Below are positions 47,038 through 55,794 of a stretch of DNA of 64,000 nucleotides, one piece after another. The notes under the pieces were generated by a model. That model worked only from the letters and a program-made list of their open reading frames with translations, was not told the origin of the DNA and searched no databases. Origin of the DNA: Ecytonucleospora hepatopenaei (taxonomy: Eukaryota > Microsporidia > Enterocytozoonidae). Position numbers and translations under genes: made by a program. The stretch's first letter is position 1, and each line of letters starts with the position of its first letter. Location: assembly GCA_026692725.1 (NCBI GenBank), contig JAPMUG010000003.1, forward strand, positions 62,001 to 126,000, given 5' to 3'.

Positions 47038-47667
47038 TCACCTGTATTTTGCCTTATGTTCCATAGGGGTAACTACATTTTTTGATGACCACATGCCTAA
47101 TCTGTTTGCTTTTGCTTCTTTTTCCAGTGCTTTCATTTGAGCCAATCTTCCTCCATATTTTGCATGTGCTCCAACATAAACGCATGCCATTCCTGTTTTT
47201 AACATAAGGTCGTTTACATTTTTCTTATTAAAAAATCCGCCTGTATAAACCATGGCTAGCAAACGACCATACATATCTTTCCCTACTATTTTCACTTGAA
47301 CTACTCTGTATAAAATTAAAAACTTTAAAAAATCAGTTGATTCCTTTGCAAATGGCTGTGCAGGCTTTCCAAATGCAGCCACTTCTGGTGCATCTACCCC
47401 TGCCAGTCTAAAACTCAGCAGTGGCAGATTCTTTTGAACTTTACCTTTTTTATCGAAAATTTGTTTGCTTCTAAACCAAGGCGTATGCATCGCCTTAAAT
47501 CCATCACCATCTCCAACCCTTGTAACAATAACACTAAAACTTTTTCCTATGGATATTTGTTCTTCTTTCGTGTACCTTTTGACTAATAACCAAAATCCTA
47601 CTAAGAGCAACACTACAATAGGAATCCCAAAGTACCAAAACTTAAAAACAAATTCTTTTGCAGTCAT
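47038..47667 (-). CDS. LCL3: Membrane-anchored staphylococcal-nuclease-fold protein (Lcl3-like)
   Basis: 209 residues from the ATG giving MTAKEFVFK; the 14 extra codons upstream start at TTG and are rejected, and a CCCC motif lies in that stretch. One membrane segment spans about 12-29, then an SNase domain with DGD at 53-55, R87, D92 and E95 in FRLAGVDAPE, and R135 in DMYGR. Single N-terminal anchor plus SNase is the plan of fungal Lcl3, found at mitochondria or cell-surface membranes in yeast. A mitochondrial site is unlikely in an organism with mitosomes, so location is open. It is the paralogue of the neighbouring soluble SNase. Confidence 0.82.
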   Translation of the reverse strand: MTAKEFVFKFWYFGIPIVVLLLVGFWLLVKRYTKEEQISIGKSFSVIVTRVGDGDGFKAMHTPWFRSKQIFDKKGKVQKNLPLLSFRLAGVDAPEVAAFGKPAQPFAKESTDFLKFLILYRVVQVKIVGKDMYGRLLAMVYTGGFFNKKNVNDLMLKTGMACVYVGAHAKYGGRLAQMKALEKEAKANRLGMWSSKNVVTPMEHKAKYR

Positions 47668-47680
47668 ATGAATCTTTTTT

Positions 47681-47684
47681 GGGG
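47681..47684 (-). promoter_or_regulatory. CCCC motif deciding the Lcl3-like start
   Basis: On the minus strand CAAAGACCCCAAAAAAGATT then CATATG: the C run lies 13 bases before the ATG at 47667 and within the longer TTG-initiated frame, which it argues against. Confidence 0.6.
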
Positions 47685-47717
47685 TCTTTGTTTTAATAAT
47701 TAAAAACAAAAATTTAT

Positions 47718-48326
47718 TTAAAGAATTTCCTGTTCTGCACTGCGTGAAAATGTTTGAATTTTATCTATTTTTCCTTTGGAAGTGCCTTTTACTTTTTTAT
47801 AAACAAAAACAACGGGTCTAACAACACGACAATAAAATTTATCAAGAAGAATTAAAAAACACAAAATAAGCAACATTTTATATGCCCAGCGTATTTTGTT
47901 CATTTCCGATTTTTCTTTATTTTTTTGTGCCACAATTTTCTTGTTAGCTTTGTTTATCTGGTTTAAAATGTCATCATTTGTATAGTTTAAAGTTTCTAAT
48001 TTAACAGTGCCTTTTTCAAGTGCACTTTGATTTAAATCTGCAAGTACAAGTTGTTTATTTAAACTTTTAAGAACTTCTATGCCTTCTAATTCTGTGTCAA
48101 CTTCTCTTGTATTTTTATTTTTTTCTTTAACCTTATTTAAAATTCCTTTTGCCTTTTGCCTGTAATTTCTAATTTCTTCTTTTACTTCTTCTGTATAATT
48201 GGAATATTTACTGGTTTCATATTGATTAATGAGAATTAAAGTATTTTTCATTAGATCTTCAGTCTTTTTCTTATTCTCATAATTTACTTCTTTTAAGTTT
48301 TTCATGATTTTTTCTTTTAAATCCAT
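47718..48326 (-). CDS. SNARE-like membrane protein, SEC20-like candidate
   Basis: 202 residues. The first 130 are helical and charged with coiled-coil stretches. A possible SNARE-type helix (about 95-140, GTVKLETLNYTNDDILNQINKANKKIVAQ) precedes one hydrophobic segment at about 149-162 (MLLILCFLILLDKF). A basic 40-residue tail follows it. Sec20 has a SNARE helix, a membrane segment and a lumenal tail ending HDEL; here the tail ends EQEIL. The order and the TLxxTxxxI phrase suit Sec20, but other tethers are possible. ACCC lies seven bases before the ATG. Confidence 0.55.
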   Translation of the reverse strand: MDLKEKIMKNLKEVNYENKKKTEDLMKNTLILINQYETSKYSNYTEEVKEEIRNYRQKAKGILNKVKEKNKNTREVDTELEGIEVLKSLNKQLVLADLNQSALEKGTVKLETLNYTNDDILNQINKANKKIVAQKNKEKSEMNKIRWAYKMLLILCFLILLDKFYCRVVRPVVFVYKKVKGTSKGKIDKIQTFSRSAEQEIL

Positions 48327-48333
48327 ATTACAA

Positions 48334-48336
48334 GGG
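48334..48336 (-). promoter_or_regulatory. CCC start-proximal motif of the SEC20-like gene
   Basis: On the minus strand AATACCCTTGTAATATG, with CCC seven bases from the ATG at 48326. Confidence 0.55.
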
Positions 48337-48516
48337 TATTTGAGATTATATTTTCAAATTGTGACATTTTTGTTTACCAAAAATATTTAAGAAAAAAGCA
48401 AAATGATTCTATAATTTAGTAACTGCAATATTAAAAAATACAAAAAGCACTTTAACAGCTAAAGTCACGTGTCTGAAACATAAAACACGGTTGATATTTT
48501 ATTTGTTTTTGTTTAT

Positions 48517-48519
48517 CCC
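48517..48519 (+). promoter_or_regulatory. CCC start-proximal motif of the small helical gene
   Basis: TTTATCCCTTAAATAAATTATG: CCC 11 bases before the ATG at 48531, supporting a short frame that might otherwise be dismissed. Confidence 0.5.
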
Positions 48520-48530
48520 TTAAATAAATT

Positions 48531-48734
48531 ATGAGTAAATCAAGTGCATCACATACTTCGCACTCAGACAGCGTAAACACCGAGATCACCAACAAGGAGC
48601 GTAAAGAAGAGGAATTACGGGTTTTAAAAGAGTTGAAAAGAGAAAGCATGAAAAAATTTAAAGCAATGTATAAAAAACAAATTAAATTATACGCTGAAGA
48701 AAGATTGTTAAATGCAAAAACAAATCCTAAATAA
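48531..48734 (+). CDS. Small charged helical protein, unrecognised
   Basis: 67 residues. The N-terminal 20 are Ser/Thr-rich (SKSSASHTSHSDS). The rest is one long Lys/Glu helix (ERKEEELRVLKELKRESMKKFKAMYKKQIKLYAEE). The local base composition is less AT-rich than the spacers around it, and a CCC motif precedes it. It is divergent from the SEC20-like gene and convergent with NUF2. A frame on the opposite strand over the same bases is taken as its shadow. Confidence 0.6.
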   Translation: MSKSSASHTSHSDSVNTEITNKERKEEELRVLKELKRESMKKFKAMYKKQIKLYAEERLLNAKTNPK

Positions 48735-48866
48735 ACGAAGGGAAGAATAAACAAGTATGGTTAATAAAATAATAAATATGATTAATGTTATCAATTTATT
48801 TTGTAAATAGAAAAAATAAAAATTATTTAAACAGTAAAATGCATTAAAAAACTGAAAATGTTAAAT

Positions 48867-50114
48867 TTATTTAAAATCCTTGTTTATTTCAACTTTAGTG
48901 CTAAGTTCTGATAATAAATCAATGACTTGAGTGCACAAACGATTAAAATCATCTTCAATTTTAGTTTTTTCAAATTGTAATTTTTGAAGCTCAATTTTAT
49001 TTTTATTTTTTAAATTTTCATTTTCACCCTGTTGTTCTGTCAAATCTTTAAGCTCTTGTTTTACCTTTTCCAATTTCTTGGCAATTTCATTTTTATGTTT
49101 ATCTGCTTTTATGTCTAGAGACTCACTTCTTGTTTCAACTAGCTGCAATTGTCTTTTAATGTGGTTAAGCCTTATTTCCTTGTTTTTAAATCCACTCTCA
49201 TGGATTTTAATTTGAGATTTTAAGAAAAATTCTTTTTGTTCCAATTCTTCTTCTTTTTCATTCATTTTTTGTATATCCAATGTAATTTCATGGATTTTTT
49301 CTACTTTTTTCAGTTCTTTTGTCTTTGAAATCAACACATCTTCTTTTTGTTTTGCATTATTTTTTAACATTTCGATGTTTTTTGTTTCTGTTGCTACAAG
49401 AACACGCATTTCTTGAACCAAGCTTAACAATTCTTCTGGATTTGAAACAATTTGCAAATTAAGCCGTTTTACATCCTGTTGAAGATCGTGTTCAATCATT
49501 TCCATCTCGCATTTTTTATCTGTAAGTTGGATTTTCTTTGTTTTAAGTTCATTAAATTCATCAATTTTTTCTTTGTTAAACGCCTTTACCTCTTTTAATT
49601 CTTTCAAAAGCAAATCTATAGTGTTTTTTACATCTCTTAATTTTTCTTGGTTGGCACCCTGATTCTTTTTATAATCATTTATTATGTTTATTAAATCCTG
49701 TCTTTTTGTTAACAACTGTTTTTTAAATAAATTGCTACCATCTGCAATTTCCAAAGCCCTGTCATAAAGATCTTTTTTTGTATCTCTAAACATCATAAAA
49801 TTAGCAATATAAGTGCAAATTACATTAAATGTTTTTTCATTAGGTGTAAAAATTTCCTTAATAGTTAGGTTTTTTAACCCAATTGAAGAAAGTAGATCAC
49901 ATGTTTCTTTAACATAATTGACCATAGCTTTTGAACTTTCAACTTCACTTGCATAATTTTTGTTAGAAAAAACATGTAAAATGTCCATGTAAAATCTTTG
50001 CACAAATGCAGGAGATGGTTTTATGAGATTTGCTTCTGACAAATCAATTTCAAAGTCTCTAAAATAACTAACTAGCTTTCTTTGTGGAAGTGGAGGTAAA
50101 TTGTATATTCCCAT
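48867..50114 (-). CDS. NUF2: NUF2 kinetochore protein
   Basis: 415 residues. The N-terminal calponin-homology domain (about 1-130) matches Nuf2: LPPLPQRKLVSYFRDFEIDLSEANLIKPSPAFVQRFYMDIL. The rest (about 135-410) is continuous coiled coil. Nuf2 dimerises with Ndc80 and, with Spc24-Spc25, couples kinetochores to microtubules. The DLxxPxPxxVQxxY pattern after the third helix is the diagnostic part. It is close in length to yeast Nuf2 (451). Confidence 0.85.
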   Translation of the reverse strand: MGIYNLPPLPQRKLVSYFRDFEIDLSEANLIKPSPAFVQRFYMDILHVFSNKNYASEVESSKAMVNYVKETCDLLSSIGLKNLTIKEIFTPNEKTFNVICTYIANFMMFRDTKKDLYDRALEIADGSNLFKKQLLTKRQDLINIINDYKKNQGANQEKLRDVKNTIDLLLKELKEVKAFNKEKIDEFNELKTKKIQLTDKKCEMEMIEHDLQQDVKRLNLQIVSNPEELLSLVQEMRVLVATETKNIEMLKNNAKQKEDVLISKTKELKKVEKIHEITLDIQKMNEKEEELEQKEFFLKSQIKIHESGFKNKEIRLNHIKRQLQLVETRSESLDIKADKHKNEIAKKLEKVKQELKDLTEQQGENENLKNKNKIELQKLQFEKTKIEDDFNRLCTQVIDLLSELSTKVEINKDFK

Positions 50115-50234
50115 TTTACTTTATAAAAATTTCAAACAAGGGTTTTATATAAAAACATTTTAAACCAGGATTTTATTAAATATTAAGAATATGGCAAGTC
50201 AAAATTATGAAAAAGAATTTTAACCTTAACACGA

Positions 50235-51425
50235 TTATCTATAAGTTTCAGTAGGCTTGACCTTTTTTGACTTTCTTTGTTGGTTAAAAACTTCAGAATT
50301 ATAGCTAATCAATTCAGGAGGGATTTTTTCTAACAAATGTTTGACCTCTCGTTCCCTCCTTTCTTCACTGGAAGCAAATGGACTGACTTGCTCCGAATTA
50401 TAACCTGGATCTGTACAGTTTGGTATTATAAAATTTTCATATTTACTTCTTGAGACACATGTCAATATATCTTCAAATGGATTAAAACACATCCCACCAA
50501 TTGTGTCTTTTGCTTTGCATTTTTGTACTATTTTACCTTCCTTGATAATGTTTATATTTTTACCTTGTGAAAGTGCAATTGTTTCGTTTTTACTAACAGT
50601 CATTTTATTTGTAAAATGCGTTTTAAATTCACGGAGCGGCTTAAAATAATTACGTAAATCAAAAGTTTTTATTTTATCATCATATGTTGAAACATATAAC
50701 TTAGAGTAAGACACTTTCATTTCCTTCATGTTTTTCCCTACTTTAATTTTTATTAGACTTTCTTGGTGTTTTGGTGCTTTCATTTCAACACAGCCATTTT
50801 TATCGCCTAACAACACTAAACCATCAAAACTTGTGGTTGCTACTGGTTTGAATCCAATTTTCATAGTTGAAATTATTTCACCTGTGCTTGTATCTAGATA
50901 TTTTATCTCACTTTCATTACTATGGCATACGCATCCTAACAAAAAATGGTTGGGTAGAAATTCCATCTGTTTGCAGTTTTTTATTTCTCTAACAGCATTT
51001 AATTCTTGTCCAAAATTATCATAAACAAATAAACATCTTTGAGACACTGCTATATACCTTTCGCTATGCAAATAAGTAGCCGTGTGTATTTTTTCACCAA
51101 CATTTTCAATTTCAAAATCAACGTTAAGTTTTTGCGTATTGAAACTAGAAATATACCCGTCATTATTATATATAAGCGAATGAGATCCATTTCTAGTATA
51201 ATCTATTTGATAACTCAATGGTTTGTCTTCTAAATCCAAGTCAAATGCCTTTTCTGCAGTGTATAAATTTACATTTTCTTTTAAATATTTTTGAGTGTAA
51301 ATTTTAACAGAATTTTTTTCTTCTAATAAAAAATCACATTTCTTTCTGGCAATTTCTTCGTGTATTTTTATCAATTTATCGTTTTTCTTGTTAAAATTTA
51401 CCAAATTTTTGTATTCTTTTTCCAT
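50235..51425 (-). CDS. UTP7: UTP7 small-subunit processome protein
   Basis: 396 residues. The N-terminal block YTQKYLKENVNLYTAEKAFDLDL (about 43-65) and YTRNGSHSLIYNNDGYISSF are specific to Utp7/WDR46. A WD propeller follows, for example LRNYFKPLREFKTH. The C-terminal signature has NPFEDILTCVSRSKYENFIIPNCTDPGYNS, then NPF-like SPFASSEERREREVKHLLEKIPPELI. Utp7 is part of the U3 snoRNP machinery for early 18S rRNA processing. Compared with yeast (554) the basic C-terminal tail is reduced. Confidence 0.93.
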   Translation of the reverse strand: MEKEYKNLVNFNKKNDKLIKIHEEIARKKCDFLLEEKNSVKIYTQKYLKENVNLYTAEKAFDLDLEDKPLSYQIDYTRNGSHSLIYNNDGYISSFNTQKLNVDFEIENVGEKIHTATYLHSERYIAVSQRCLFVYDNFGQELNAVREIKNCKQMEFLPNHFLLGCVCHSNESEIKYLDTSTGEIISTMKIGFKPVATTSFDGLVLLGDKNGCVEMKAPKHQESLIKIKVGKNMKEMKVSYSKLYVSTYDDKIKTFDLRNYFKPLREFKTHFTNKMTVSKNETIALSQGKNINIIKEGKIVQKCKAKDTIGGMCFNPFEDILTCVSRSKYENFIIPNCTDPGYNSEQVSPFASSEERREREVKHLLEKIPPELISYNSEVFNQQRKSKKVKPTETYR

Positions 51426-51468
51426 TGTTTAGATTTATAATTTAGGATGAAAAATTTATTTTATTATT

Positions 51469-53685
51469 TTATTTTTTAAGTAAAATATCAAGATCATACT
51501 GAAAATCAGTAATATTTAAAACATCTGGTTTATTAAGAAGTTGAACAAGTTTATCCATTTCACATAAAGATAAATCTATTTTGGCTTTTTTCATTAACAA
51601 AATACGTGCTTCTTCAACATATTGTGCATTAATATCCATATGTTCTTTTATATAGTTTAAGGCCAAAAAAGTTTCTGTTTCTTCAAAACTATTCAAAATC
51701 TTTGTAATATAAAAATATTTTTTATAATTTTCTAAATTTTCTTTAAACACCAATTTTTGTTTGTTTTTTATTTCAAATGAAGATTTTTCTAAAAGTGTTT
51801 TAGCGTAAACACCTTCATATGAATTTTCTAAACAACAGGTCTTTATAAACTCATTTTCTCTATCATGTAATTTTTGAATAAAACTATATGTCTTTAAAAC
51901 ATACATCTTATGTTTATTTCTATATAAAAACAGAATTTCTCTCAATTTTTGATTTTCAAAAAACTGTAAAGATTGCTTTTTATGCGACTCTAATTTTTGA
52001 AACAATAAGGTTAAAAGTGTTATGCCTCCATTTTTAATGCTAAAATGATCATTATTTAAAGCATCAAAGGCTAAAGAAAAAATAAATGTTATAAAATCTA
52101 CAACTAAAAACCTTTCATTCTTTGTGTAGCTTATATATTTTAAACTTTTCAAAAAATTATCTTCTTTTTGTATGTTAAAAGATTCTTTTAAGTCATCACA
52201 TGATAACAAATATAAAAAATTTTTCTTTTCTTCACTTAATTCATTGCTTCTGAGTATAAAATCACATTTTAAATCAAAAAATAATTTTTTATATGGTTCA
52301 AGAGAGAATTGCCTTAAGAAAGTTGCAAAAATGTTTAAACAATGGAACTTAACATATATTTCTGTACTTTCTATATAAATAGAAAGAATACTATCATATT
52401 CAAACGTATTAAGTTCAAAAAGAGCACTCAAACCTCCACTTTTTCGTGAATTTTTGTTTAAACCATAAATAATGTTTTTTATATCTATTGTTAACTTGTT
52501 AAAATCAGTAAATTTAAATAATTCTCTAACATTACCATTTAAACCAAAGTGATCGGCTTTTAACAACACTTTAATAGCTTCATTTTCCATTTTAAATGAA
52601 ATTAACAATGTTATAAGTTCTTTGAAAATATGCCAATCTTTTTCTAAAATGTAATCAAAGTCTATCATAGGCTCACCATTTAAAAAATATTTCTCTTGTA
52701 ATTCGTTTTTTAATTCAAAAAATAATTTCTCATTTTCTTTTTTGCTGATTGAATTTAGTAGGCATAAAATAAAAGAATTAAGTAAAAATTCATCATCTTT
52801 TTTAAATGTTTTTATAAACTCCTCAAATCCATCAAACCTTAAAGGATGCTTTTCCCTTAAAAATTCTTTTGCTCGGATTCTATAATCAGTTATATCCTTG
52901 TTATTTACTTTGTTATAACAAATAGAACTATTGTTAAAATTAATATCACACAATTTATCATACAAATTTCTTATAGATTGATTTACATCATATGATAAAT
53001 TAAAAGATTTCAAAAAATCAATAAATCCAAAATTTTTTGCTAATAAAACACCCAAATGACGTCGAGCTTCATTTTCACTTTTTATCATTTTGCATAAAAG
53101 TTCCATAAATTGTTTTTTATTTTTTAATTCATATCCATATAATCGTTTTATCAAAAGGTTTTGATTATTTTCTAAATAAATATATTGGTTTACAAATATC
53201 CATTTTTCAAATGTTTTTATGTCAAACAAAGAAACTCTAATAAATTCTAGATTTTGGTAGTTTTGAAAAATTTCCTCTTTAGCATCAAAACTAACGTTAA
53301 ATTTCCCTAAATTTGCTAAAATATTTCTGCAACCTACATCTGTCAGTTTTTTTGATTTAATAGCATCAAGTATTCTGTGTGTGTTCTTATCCAAGACTTG
53401 TTCTTTACACCCACGCACATTAATATGATCAATAAAATTATCAATATTATCTTCTTTATATTCAAAAATCATCTTGAACTTTATTCTATATTTGTTTTTG
53501 TTTTTGCATATTTTAATTTCTTTAAAATTCTCTAAAATCTTTTTATGTATAGTTTCTTTATTTATATTTTTATTAGTTGTGTTTAAAATACATAGAAGTT
53601 GTTCATAATTACATAGAGGTATGATAGAAAGCAAATAATCAAAATCATTTCTCTTTTTTACAATACATTTATGTAAAAAATCCAT
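51469..53685 (-). CDS. TRM732: TRM732/THADA-like tRNA-methylation partner
   Basis: 738 residues, all helical. The DUF2428 core pattern of THADA and Trm732 is present: RKSGGLSALFEL at about 415 (family RRSAGLPxxF), VKFHCLNIFATFLRQFSLEPY at about 450 (family VHxLNILRxLFxDxxL), and HFSIKNGGITLLTLLFQKL at about 546 (family WxIRNxxLxLFxxLxxR). Trm732 works with Trm7 to methylate the ribose at position 32 of tRNA. Yeast Trm732 is 1420 residues, so this copy is halved but keeps the core in order. CCC lies five bases before the ATG. Confidence 0.68.
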   Translation of the reverse strand: MDFLHKCIVKKRNDFDYLLSIIPLCNYEQLLCILNTTNKNINKETIHKKILENFKEIKICKNKNKYRIKFKMIFEYKEDNIDNFIDHINVRGCKEQVLDKNTHRILDAIKSKKLTDVGCRNILANLGKFNVSFDAKEEIFQNYQNLEFIRVSLFDIKTFEKWIFVNQYIYLENNQNLLIKRLYGYELKNKKQFMELLCKMIKSENEARRHLGVLLAKNFGFIDFLKSFNLSYDVNQSIRNLYDKLCDINFNNSSICYNKVNNKDITDYRIRAKEFLREKHPLRFDGFEEFIKTFKKDDEFLLNSFILCLLNSISKKENEKLFFELKNELQEKYFLNGEPMIDFDYILEKDWHIFKELITLLISFKMENEAIKVLLKADHFGLNGNVRELFKFTDFNKLTIDIKNIIYGLNKNSRKSGGLSALFELNTFEYDSILSIYIESTEIYVKFHCLNIFATFLRQFSLEPYKKLFFDLKCDFILRSNELSEEKKNFLYLLSCDDLKESFNIQKEDNFLKSLKYISYTKNERFLVVDFITFIFSLAFDALNNDHFSIKNGGITLLTLLFQKLESHKKQSLQFFENQKLREILFLYRNKHKMYVLKTYSFIQKLHDRENEFIKTCCLENSYEGVYAKTLLEKSSFEIKNKQKLVFKENLENYKKYFYITKILNSFEETETFLALNYIKEHMDINAQYVEEARILLMKKAKIDLSLCEMDKLVQLLNKPDVLNITDFQYDLDILLKK

Positions 53686-53690
53686 ATTAA

Positions 53691-53693
53691 GGG
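53691..53693 (-). promoter_or_regulatory. CCC start-proximal motif of TRM732
   Basis: On the minus strand TTATTCCCTTAATATG, with CCC five bases from the ATG at 53685. Confidence 0.55.
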
Positions 53694-53792
53694 AATAAAA
53701 TTATAAAAAATAGAATCTTAAAAAACAGATTATTACACTAATAAACAAAAAAATATAATTTAACCAATTAAAGTCATTTAAAACAAAGCTAA

Positions 53793-55454
53793 TCATTGAA
53801 ATCTATTTATTTTATCTAAATTAAACATAATATCTTTAGGTTCTACATTTTTTTCTTCTAAAAATTTTAGAAAATTTCCTCTGTGTATTTTTCCATTTTT
53901 AAATCCTTTTATCTTTTTATAACTAACATCCTTATAAATGTGTTTAAGTTGGATAAAAAATTCTTTTTCTACATCAAACTCATTTAAAATATCTTCTGTT
54001 GTTTTTTCCTTAACAAGTAGCAGTGCTTTTTTAGGTCCAATATTTTTTATTCCTTCACAATAATCTGATCCAATAAGTATTGACATAAGGATTAGTTGTT
54101 CTTGAGTAATCATTAAACTTTTAAATATTTCACACGGGTCATACTTTGTAACATGTTTATTTTTACTAAAATAATTTTTATAAACAATTGTTTGACCTAC
54201 AAAAATGTCGTTATCCTCTGAAATAACCCCATCAACAACACCATCTTTAAATAAACCAATACATTGTGTATCTGCTTCCTGTTTTGAAGCTATAAACCTA
54301 ATGTTCATATTATTTAAAATTTCTATAAGTGTAAGTAACAATACTGAATTAGTAGTTTTAACAATGGGATTCTTCGTTAAGATATCATCTTCATCATCAC
54401 TTGCATCAATTTCGTATTTTTCTTTTAAATATTTTCTAACATCACTAGAAATATTTTTTTCTTTTTTATTTTCAACTAAATTCTCAGGCAAAGTTTCGCT
54501 AGAAGAAAATTTTGGTTGGAATTTTTTTAAAAAAGTGTCGTATTTTTGAAAATCAAAGTTACTTTTGACATTTTTGTCTAAATTTTCTTCACTCTTTTTA
54601 ATTTTTTGATATTCTCTGTTTATTTTTTCCTTTTCTAAAAACTCAGAAAGAATCCTACAGTCACTTTGCACCCTATTACCGCCTTCAATTTGATTTATCA
54701 ACTCATTTAATTTGTTTCTCTTTTTAACATTTTCAAGTTGACTTTTTACAAATGAAATATCATTGGTATCATCAAAATACATGGGTAACTTTCTATTCTC
54801 ACGCAAATCATTAAGTTTTTTGATTTTTTTACTCGTAGTATCCAAACCTGTTAGATCATATAATTCATCAATATATGAAAAATCTTGAATATTTTTTTCT
54901 TTATTTAAAGGTTCTGCATATTCTTTACTAAATATCATTTTGTCAGTAATTTCACTATTTTTAAAATTATTTTCTTCTTCATTTTCTGTCTCAGTACTTC
55001 GATCACCCCAATCATATTCGTTTTCTTCAATTTTTTTAAAGACTTCTTCGTCTAATTTTTCAATAAGTTCCTTTTTTAGTTCAACTCCATGATCACATTT
55101 TTTAAATGGTTTGTTGCAAATGGTACATGTTTTGTTTTCTAAAATGCCTTTAAAAATTCTTTTTTCTTCTGCTTTTTCTATTGTCTCTCTTCTTTTTAAA
55201 ATAGTTTCCATTTTAAGACGTGATATTGATCCATCAAAAATAAAAATAGGATCTATTCCATTGTGTAACAGTCTTAGAATGCGATTTATAAAAATTTTTA
55301 TTATAATTTCTTTTTTTGCCACGTATGCACTTTTATAGGTCATGTGTTCAACTTGGTTTAACCATATTGAAGAATCAATGGCTATTTTCATGTCTTTTGG
55401 TTCTTCATGTTTACCAAATGGTTTAAGTAATTTCCATAAATTCTTAACACCCAT
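53793..55454 (-). CDS. RAD2: RAD2/XPG structure-specific endonuclease
   Basis: 553 residues. The N-nuclease region starts MGVKNLWKLLKPF with metal ligand D27 (AIDSSIWL) and has PIFIFDGSISRLK. A central acidic linker of about 200 residues carries no strong motif. The I-nuclease region has SKQEADTQCIGLF, SEDNDIFVG and GSDYCEGIKNIGPKKAL (helix-hairpin-helix). The AIDSSIW form and the large gap between N and I regions distinguish RAD2/XPG from FEN1 and EXO1. A CTIC...KKCDHG cysteine group near 110-122 may bind zinc. Rad2 makes the 3' incision in nucleotide excision repair. It is half of yeast length. It lies head to head with TFB5, 81 bp apart. Confidence 0.85.
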   Translation of the reverse strand: MGVKNLWKLLKPFGKHEEPKDMKIAIDSSIWLNQVEHMTYKSAYVAKKEIIIKIFINRILRLLHNGIDPIFIFDGSISRLKMETILKRRETIEKAEEKRIFKGILENKTCTICNKPFKKCDHGVELKKELIEKLDEEVFKKIEENEYDWGDRSTETENEEENNFKNSEITDKMIFSKEYAEPLNKEKNIQDFSYIDELYDLTGLDTTSKKIKKLNDLRENRKLPMYFDDTNDISFVKSQLENVKKRNKLNELINQIEGGNRVQSDCRILSEFLEKEKINREYQKIKKSEENLDKNVKSNFDFQKYDTFLKKFQPKFSSSETLPENLVENKKEKNISSDVRKYLKEKYEIDASDDEDDILTKNPIVKTTNSVLLLTLIEILNNMNIRFIASKQEADTQCIGLFKDGVVDGVISEDNDIFVGQTIVYKNYFSKNKHVTKYDPCEIFKSLMITQEQLILMSILIGSDYCEGIKNIGPKKALLLVKEKTTEDILNEFDVEKEFFIQLKHIYKDVSYKKIKGFKNGKIHRGNFLKFLEEKNVEPKDIMFNLDKINRFQ

Positions 55455-55535
55455 AGATTTTTATAAAAAAAACAAAATTTTAAAACATTTTTATTTTAAG
55501 TTATTTGATTGTAAGTTATCTGATATAAAGTTTGA

Positions 55536-55742
55536 ATGGTTACGATTAAGAAGTGTGTTTTAATAAAAACAGAACCATCAATTAAAGAAGTTATAAGTGG
55601 CATAGCAGAAAAACACAATTTTCTTATTCAGGATGTTGACGATAACCACATTTTTATAACAGAAAAAGGTTCTAAAGACATTAAAAGGAAAGTCAAACAT
55701 GTGCTTGATCATCTTACAAAATCAGATAAAAATGTAGAATAA
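55536..55742 (+). CDS. TFB5: TFIIH subunit TFB5 (TTDA)
   Basis: A complete 68-residue protein matching the family along its length: a start of the form MVxxKKCVLIKTEPSIKEVI, then FLIQDVDDNHIFITEKG, then a C-terminal helix. The IIQDIDDTHVFV-type strand pair is the signature. Tfb5 binds Tfb2/p52 and stimulates the XPB ATPase of TFIIH in excision repair. Its promoter is shared, in the 81-bp gap, with RAD2, whose product enters the same complex; this may give co-expression (inference). No CCC motif is seen. Confidence 0.9.
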   Translation: MVTIKKCVLIKTEPSIKEVISGIAEKHNFLIQDVDDNHIFITEKGSKDIKRKVKHVLDHLTKSDKNVE

Positions 55743-55781
55743 GTTCAAATAAATTTCTAATGTTTTTATTTTGTTTATTTA

Positions 55782-55784
55782 CCC
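55782..55784 (+). promoter_or_regulatory. CCC motif deciding the SEC18 start
   Basis: TTTACCCTTACCTTTTTATGG: CCC ten bases before the ATG at 55795 and inside the longer frame that starts with TTG at 55771. Confidence 0.65.
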
Positions 55785-55794
55785 TTACCTTTTT

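Noticed and set aside
48452..48754. 100-residue minus-strand frame with hydrophobic segments
   Set aside because: It overlaps the plus-strand 67-residue frame, which has a CCC motif and protein-like composition. The hydrophobicity is the usual antisense image of Lys/Glu codons.
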